A stretch of 10,181 bases of DNA from positions 1,495 to 11,675 of the forward strand of contig NVVP01000028.1 of NCBI GenBank assembly GCA_002402245.1, read 5' to 3'. Positions 7,420 through 10,181 of this stretch are shown here, piece by piece (positions within the stretch are counted from its first letter, which is position 1; each line of letters starts with the position of its first letter). The stretch comes from Gammaproteobacteria bacterium (GTDB lineage Bacteria; Pseudomonadota; Gammaproteobacteria; Nitrosococcales; Methylophagaceae). The notes under the pieces were generated by a model. The model saw only the letters and a list, made by a program, of their open reading frames with translations, was not told the DNA's origin and searched no databases. The position numbers were made by a program, and so were the translations under genes.

Positions 7420-7898
7420 AATGCAAACCAGCCTTTGGTTTTCATACAATCAAGCAAGCCTAAAGTCACCAGCGTCATATTGTGTTGAGGCTGATGTTGC
7501 TCGCCTAGCTGTTGTGTACATGCCTCACTATCAGTACTGAGACTATTAGCTGTGGCACCCGCTTTCCACCATGATCCTATGGTCGAGGTATCGAGAGGAC
7601 GGGTTGATTTATTTGCCGGTAATTTCTCACCATCAAAGAGTGAGTCTGAGGTTGTATTGAGTGATGCCTCCGTTACCATGGACTTATTCATATCGACTAC
7701 TAACCAGCCACTTTGAGCAAGACAGGATTCAATTTCTGTGTCTATTTTATGCTTGCTGGAGCAGGCTTGTTTTGAGTGCTGAAAGTCGCTTGCCGTAGCA
7801 CCTCGTTTATAGCTTAACTCCCCACAGCCACTAAGAGTTAGTAGTAGTGAACTTATCAACAATAGGCTGATTTGTGCGTGCATCTTAATAGGTTTCAT
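7410..7898 (-). CDS. Lipoprotein with two Cys-containing repeats, function unknown
   Basis: This is a 162-residue protein with a lipoprotein signal peptide: a Lys-containing start, a hydrophobic stretch (about 10-22) and lipobox LSGC with lipidated Cys25. Gly at +2 suggests outer-membrane sorting. The mature part holds two related units. The first is Y30-K-R-G-A-T-A, with C46 and C59, ending G64-W65; the second is W111-K-A-G-A-T-A, with C127 and C151, ending G156-W157. A Ser/Thr-rich linker (about 70-108) joins them. The cysteine pair in each unit could form a disulfide in the periplasm. AAGG sits 7 bases before the ATG on the minus strand. The gene is convergent with the regulator gene and divergent from the porin gene, so it is probably monocistronic. 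I do not recognise a named family and assign no function; small proteins with W-K-x-G-A-T and paired Cys are common in Proteobacteria. Confidence 0.8.
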   Translation of the reverse strand: MKPIKMHAQISLLLISSLLLTLSGCGELSYKRGATASDFQHSKQACSSKHKIDTEIESCLAQSGWLVVDMNKSMVTEASLNTTSDSLFDGEKLPANKSTRPLDTSTIGSWWKAGATANSLSTDSEACTQQLGEQHQPQHNMTLVTLGLLDCMKTKGWFALKQ

Positions 7899-8085
7899 TG
7901 TTCATCCTTAGCTTAATGTTTTTCGCTAATCCTACCCTAAAAACTACACATCGTTTCTACGCAATTTGACGTATTTAACAGTGCGATACATCTGTTTAAT
8001 ATAGCTCCTGAAGTTCAATATTGAGGAGCAACGAGGCTAGTCAGTGAACTATTTATATATCTAATAATTCTCACAGGGGTAGCAC
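7899..8085 (+). promoter_or_regulatory. Divergent intergenic region upstream of the porin gene
   Basis: These 187 bases separate the lipoprotein and porin starts and must hold both promoters. On the + strand, TTGACG (7966-7971) is a good -35 element, but the nearest -10-like sequences, GATACA (7985-7990) and TTTAAT (7995-8000), are spaced 13 and 23 bases away. This fits an activator-dependent promoter or none at this site. An imperfect dyad TACG-N8-CGTA (7958-7973) overlaps the -35 and could be a regulator site. No sigma54-type element was seen. The porin ribosome site is AGGGG (8075-8079), 6 bases before the ATG. Confidence 0.4.
8004..8029 (+). repeat. Inverted repeat in the porin leader
   Basis: GCTCCT (8004-8009) and AGGAGC (8024-8029) are a perfect 6-bp inverted repeat around 14 bases that include the palindrome CAATATTG. 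No T-run follows, so it is not a terminator. It lies 57 to 82 bases before the porin start, where it could be an operator or an RNA hairpin in the leader. A role is not shown. Confidence 0.4.
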
Positions 8086-9207
8086 ATGAAAATCAAAAAT
8101 AAACACCTTGCAATTGCGATTGCGTTAGCCAGTACAGCGACTATGGTTCCGGCCACTTCTCAAGCTGCTGGCACCATCACATTTGGTGAAGATCAATATG
8201 TCAGTGTCGGCTTTGGTATGCGGTCTAGCTTTAGTAATGTTGAGGATGCAGCCAATGATGGCGGCGACTCAAATGACTTTGCACTTGATAGTGCCCGCCT
8301 TTATGTAGCGGGGTCATTAAATAAATATATCAAAGGTATGTTCAATACTGAAAAGTCAGGTGGTAACGACACCTTTCAGATTATTGATGCTGCCGGTATT
8401 TTCCAAATAACACCGGATGTTGCTATTTGGGCGGGTCGTTTCTTATCACCGAGTAGTCGAGCCAATATGGCGGGACCTTATTACACCTCAGGTGATGGCT
8501 ATTGGCAGAACATTTCAGCACGTTATGGCTGGAACGGCGGAACGATAGGGCGTGATGATGGTGCTGCCGTAGTCGGTACCGCATTCGACCAACGCCTTGC
8601 TTATTCTTTTGGTGCATTTGAAGCCGATAAAATTTTCTTATTCAGCGGTGTTAATGACGTTACTAATAATGCCAATCAAAGCGATGATCTTATGTATGCC
8701 GGTCGCTTGCAATATAGCTTTTGGGATAAAGAACCTGGTTATTACGGCACAGGTAATTATCTAGGGGCAAAAGATATTTTTACCATTGGTGTTGCTGCCA
8801 GACAAAAAGGTGATGGCTCTGCATCGGCCACGGCTGTTGGTGATTACAGTCAATGGGTTGTTGATCTGTTAGTAGAGAAAAAGCTATCTGCCGGTGCAGT
8901 GTCATTTGAAGCGGCTTATTACGATTATGACACCGATGATGTGTTCACTAGCGAACAAGGTGAAGCCTATGCCTTAGGCGCCGGTTTTATTTTCAATGAA
9001 AAAGTAGGTTGGGGACAGTTTATGCCTTTTGTTCATTACCAAAACTTTGATGCTGATAACAATATTGAAACAGAACGTACAGATTTTGGTGTGAATTACA
9101 TTATTGATGGTTATAACGCACAACTATCAGCTGTTTATAGAAACCTAGAAGTAACGGGCAGTTCAGATGTTGATTCTTTTGTACTAGGTATGCAGCTTCA
9201 ATTTTAA
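8086..9207 (+). CDS. Outer-membrane porin, probably amide/urea uptake (FmdC-like by context)
   Basis: This is a 373-residue protein with a Sec signal peptide (K2-K6 basic end, hydrophobic core about 8-23, cleavage probably after SQA at 25-27). The mature chain starts AGTITFGEDQYVSVGFGMR. It is rich in Gly, Asp, Asn and aromatic residues in alternating, strand-like patterns, has few Cys, and ends VLGMQLQF with the C-terminal Phe used for outer-membrane barrel assembly. Size and pattern fit a 16- or 18-strand porin. It lies 42 bases upstream of formamidase FmdA. In Methylophilus methylotrophus a porin, FmdC, is induced with formamidase by short-chain amides and urea, so the same substrate role is likely here, but it rests on context. 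AGGGG is spaced 6 bases from the ATG. General passive porin function is confident; specificity is not. Confidence 0.85.
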   Translation: MKIKNKHLAIAIALASTATMVPATSQAAGTITFGEDQYVSVGFGMRSSFSNVEDAANDGGDSNDFALDSARLYVAGSLNKYIKGMFNTEKSGGNDTFQIIDAAGIFQITPDVAIWAGRFLSPSSRANMAGPYYTSGDGYWQNISARYGWNGGTIGRDDGAAVVGTAFDQRLAYSFGAFEADKIFLFSGVNDVTNNANQSDDLMYAGRLQYSFWDKEPGYYGTGNYLGAKDIFTIGVAARQKGDGSASATAVGDYSQWVVDLLVEKKLSAGAVSFEAAYYDYDTDDVFTSEQGEAYALGAGFIFNEKVGWGQFMPFVHYQNFDADNNIETERTDFGVNYIIDGYNAQLSAVYRNLEVTGSSDVDSFVLGMQLQF

Positions 9208-9249
9208 TCTTTTGTTCAAACAGTTTTTTTCAATGAGTTGGAGAGAAAA

Positions 9250-10181
9250 ATGAAAACCTTAGTAAAGCTTGATTTAGATAAAAAACCATGGGAACAAGAT
9301 GGTCAAATCCATAACCGTTGGCATCCTGATCTCCCGATGATTTCAATGGTTAAGCCGGGAGATGAGTTTCGGGTTGAGTGTATGGACTGGACTGGTGGGC
9401 AAATTGGTAATAATGACTGTGCTGACGATGTTCGAGATGTTGATTTAGAACAAGTTCATTATTTGAGTGGGCCTATTGGTGTTGAAGGTGCTGAACCTGG
9501 CGATTTGATGGTGGTTGATATCTTAGATGTTGGCACTTTTGAAGATTTGCAATGGGGGTTTAACGGCATTTTTGCTAAAGAGAATGGCGGTGGATTCTTA
9601 ACGGACTATTATCCGGAAGCAAATAAATCAATTTGGGACTTTCACGGTATATACACCACATCACGACATGTACCTAATGTGAGATTTGCCGGCATTATGC
9701 ACCCAGGATTAATTGGTTGCTTACCATCAAGAGATTTATTGGAAACATGGAATAAACGGGAAGCAGAGTTAATTGCAACGGAGCCAAATCGTGAGCCTCC
9801 TTTAGCGTTACCTCCTGAAGAAAGAGCGGCAGTAATGGGACGCTTAAAAGGAGATAAAGCATCCAATGCTGCTAAAGAAGGCGCGAGAACAGTACCACCT
9901 CGTGAGCATGGGGGTAACTGTGACATTAAGAACCTGACCAAGGGTTCAAAGATCTTTTTCCCGGTCTATGTCAAAGATGGTGGTCTATCAATGGGGGATC
10001 TACATTTCTCTCAAGGTGATGGCGAGATTACCTTTTGTGGTGCCATTGAGATGGCGGGCTACTTAGACATTAAAGTAACACTGATTAAAGACGGTGTTAA
10101 AAAGTACGGTGTTAAAAACCCAATATTCCAACCAAGCCCACTGACGCCGACCTATCGTGACTTTATGATTTTTGAAGGTAT
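9250..10181 (+). CDS. fmdA: Formamidase (FmdA/AmdA family), 3' end outside window
   Basis: The first 310 residues are visible, out of roughly 410 usual for FmdA; the frame is open to the window edge. It is translated from ATG at 9250 with GGAG (9240-9243) 6 bases upstream. Family hallmarks include ECMDWTGGQIGNND (43-56) followed by DDVRDVDL, SGPIGVEGAEPGD (73-85), FAGIMHPGLIGCLPS around residue 145, GGNCDIKNL (221-229) and GDLHFSQGDGE (249-259). FmdA hydrolyses formamide to formate and ammonia in the cytoplasm, supplying nitrogen (EC 3.5.1.49). This amidase family is unrelated to the nitrilase-fold aliphatic amidases AmiE and AmiF. No terminator separates it from the porin gene 42 bases upstream, so co-transcription is likely. 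Genes for FmdB or an amide/urea ABC transporter often follow such genes, but lie beyond this window. Acetamide as an alternative substrate cannot be excluded. Confidence 0.95.
   Translation, partial: MKTLVKLDLDKKPWEQDGQIHNRWHPDLPMISMVKPGDEFRVECMDWTGGQIGNNDCADDVRDVDLEQVHYLSGPIGVEGAEPGDLMVVDILDVGTFEDLQWGFNGIFAKENGGGFLTDYYPEANKSIWDFHGIYTTSRHVPNVRFAGIMHPGLIGCLPSRDLLETWNKREAELIATEPNREPPLALPPEERAAVMGRLKGDKASNAAKEGARTVPPREHGGNCDIKNLTKGSKIFFPVYVKDGGLSMGDLHFSQGDGEITFCGAIEMAGYLDIKVTLIKDGVKKYGVKNPIFQPSPLTPTYRDFMIFEG

Noticed and set aside
7899..8085. Sigma54 promoter for the porin-formamidase unit, as expected for nitrogen-regulated genes
   Set aside because: No GG-N10-GC element of the TGGCAC-N5-TTGC type is visible in this interval.
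9211..9230. Possible terminator or attenuator (TGTTCAAACA then seven T) between porin and fmdA
   Set aside because: The stem is only three or four AT-rich pairs with an almost closed loop, too weak to call.
9642..9941. Minus-strand open frame of 99 codons
   Set aside because: It lies wholly inside fmdA, whose + strand frame matches a well-known family; it is an antisense shadow.

Overview
The window looks like chromosomal DNA from an AT-rich Gammaproteobacterium, probably marine. This is judged from the base composition, the DUF4350-MoxR-DUF58 gene order, a Gram-negative lipoprotein and an outer-membrane porin. The genus cannot be named from the sequence alone. Coding density is high. No tRNA, rRNA, insertion sequence, CRISPR array or phage gene was seen.

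Region 1 (bases 1-2890) is the 3' part of a MoxR-type operon on the + strand. It holds the C-terminal part of a DUF4350-like membrane protein, a MoxR AAA+ ATPase and a DUF58 (vWA-like) membrane protein, each overlapping the next by 4 bases. A hairpin terminator overlaps the DUF58 stop codon.

Region 2 (2860-7419) is a two-gene signalling operon preceded by about 200 bases of AT-rich non-coding DNA. The first gene encodes an 1137-residue fusion: an NCS1-like (purine/cytosine/allantoin-type) permease domain, a cluster of nine cysteines and one histidine, two further membrane helices, a histidine kinase core, a receiver and a helical tail. It starts at TTG. The second gene overlaps it by 8 bases and encodes a receiver-LuxR response regulator. 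A hairpin terminator follows.

Region 3 (7410-7898, - strand) is a small convergent lipoprotein gene of unknown function whose mature protein is built from two related cysteine-containing repeats.

Region 4 (7899-10181) is the probable output of the signalling pair: an outer-membrane porin and, 42 bases downstream, formamidase FmdA, which runs off the window end. The parallel is the amide-inducible porin (FmdC) and formamidase (FmdA) of Methylophilus methylotrophus.

The most interesting reading is that the permease-kinase senses a small amide, urea or a related N-compound, either as a transporter-like receptor or while transporting it. It would then act through the LuxR regulator to switch on uptake across the outer membrane and hydrolysis to formate and ammonia. 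The protein architecture is seen directly. The ligand and the regulatory link are inferred from gene neighbourhood.
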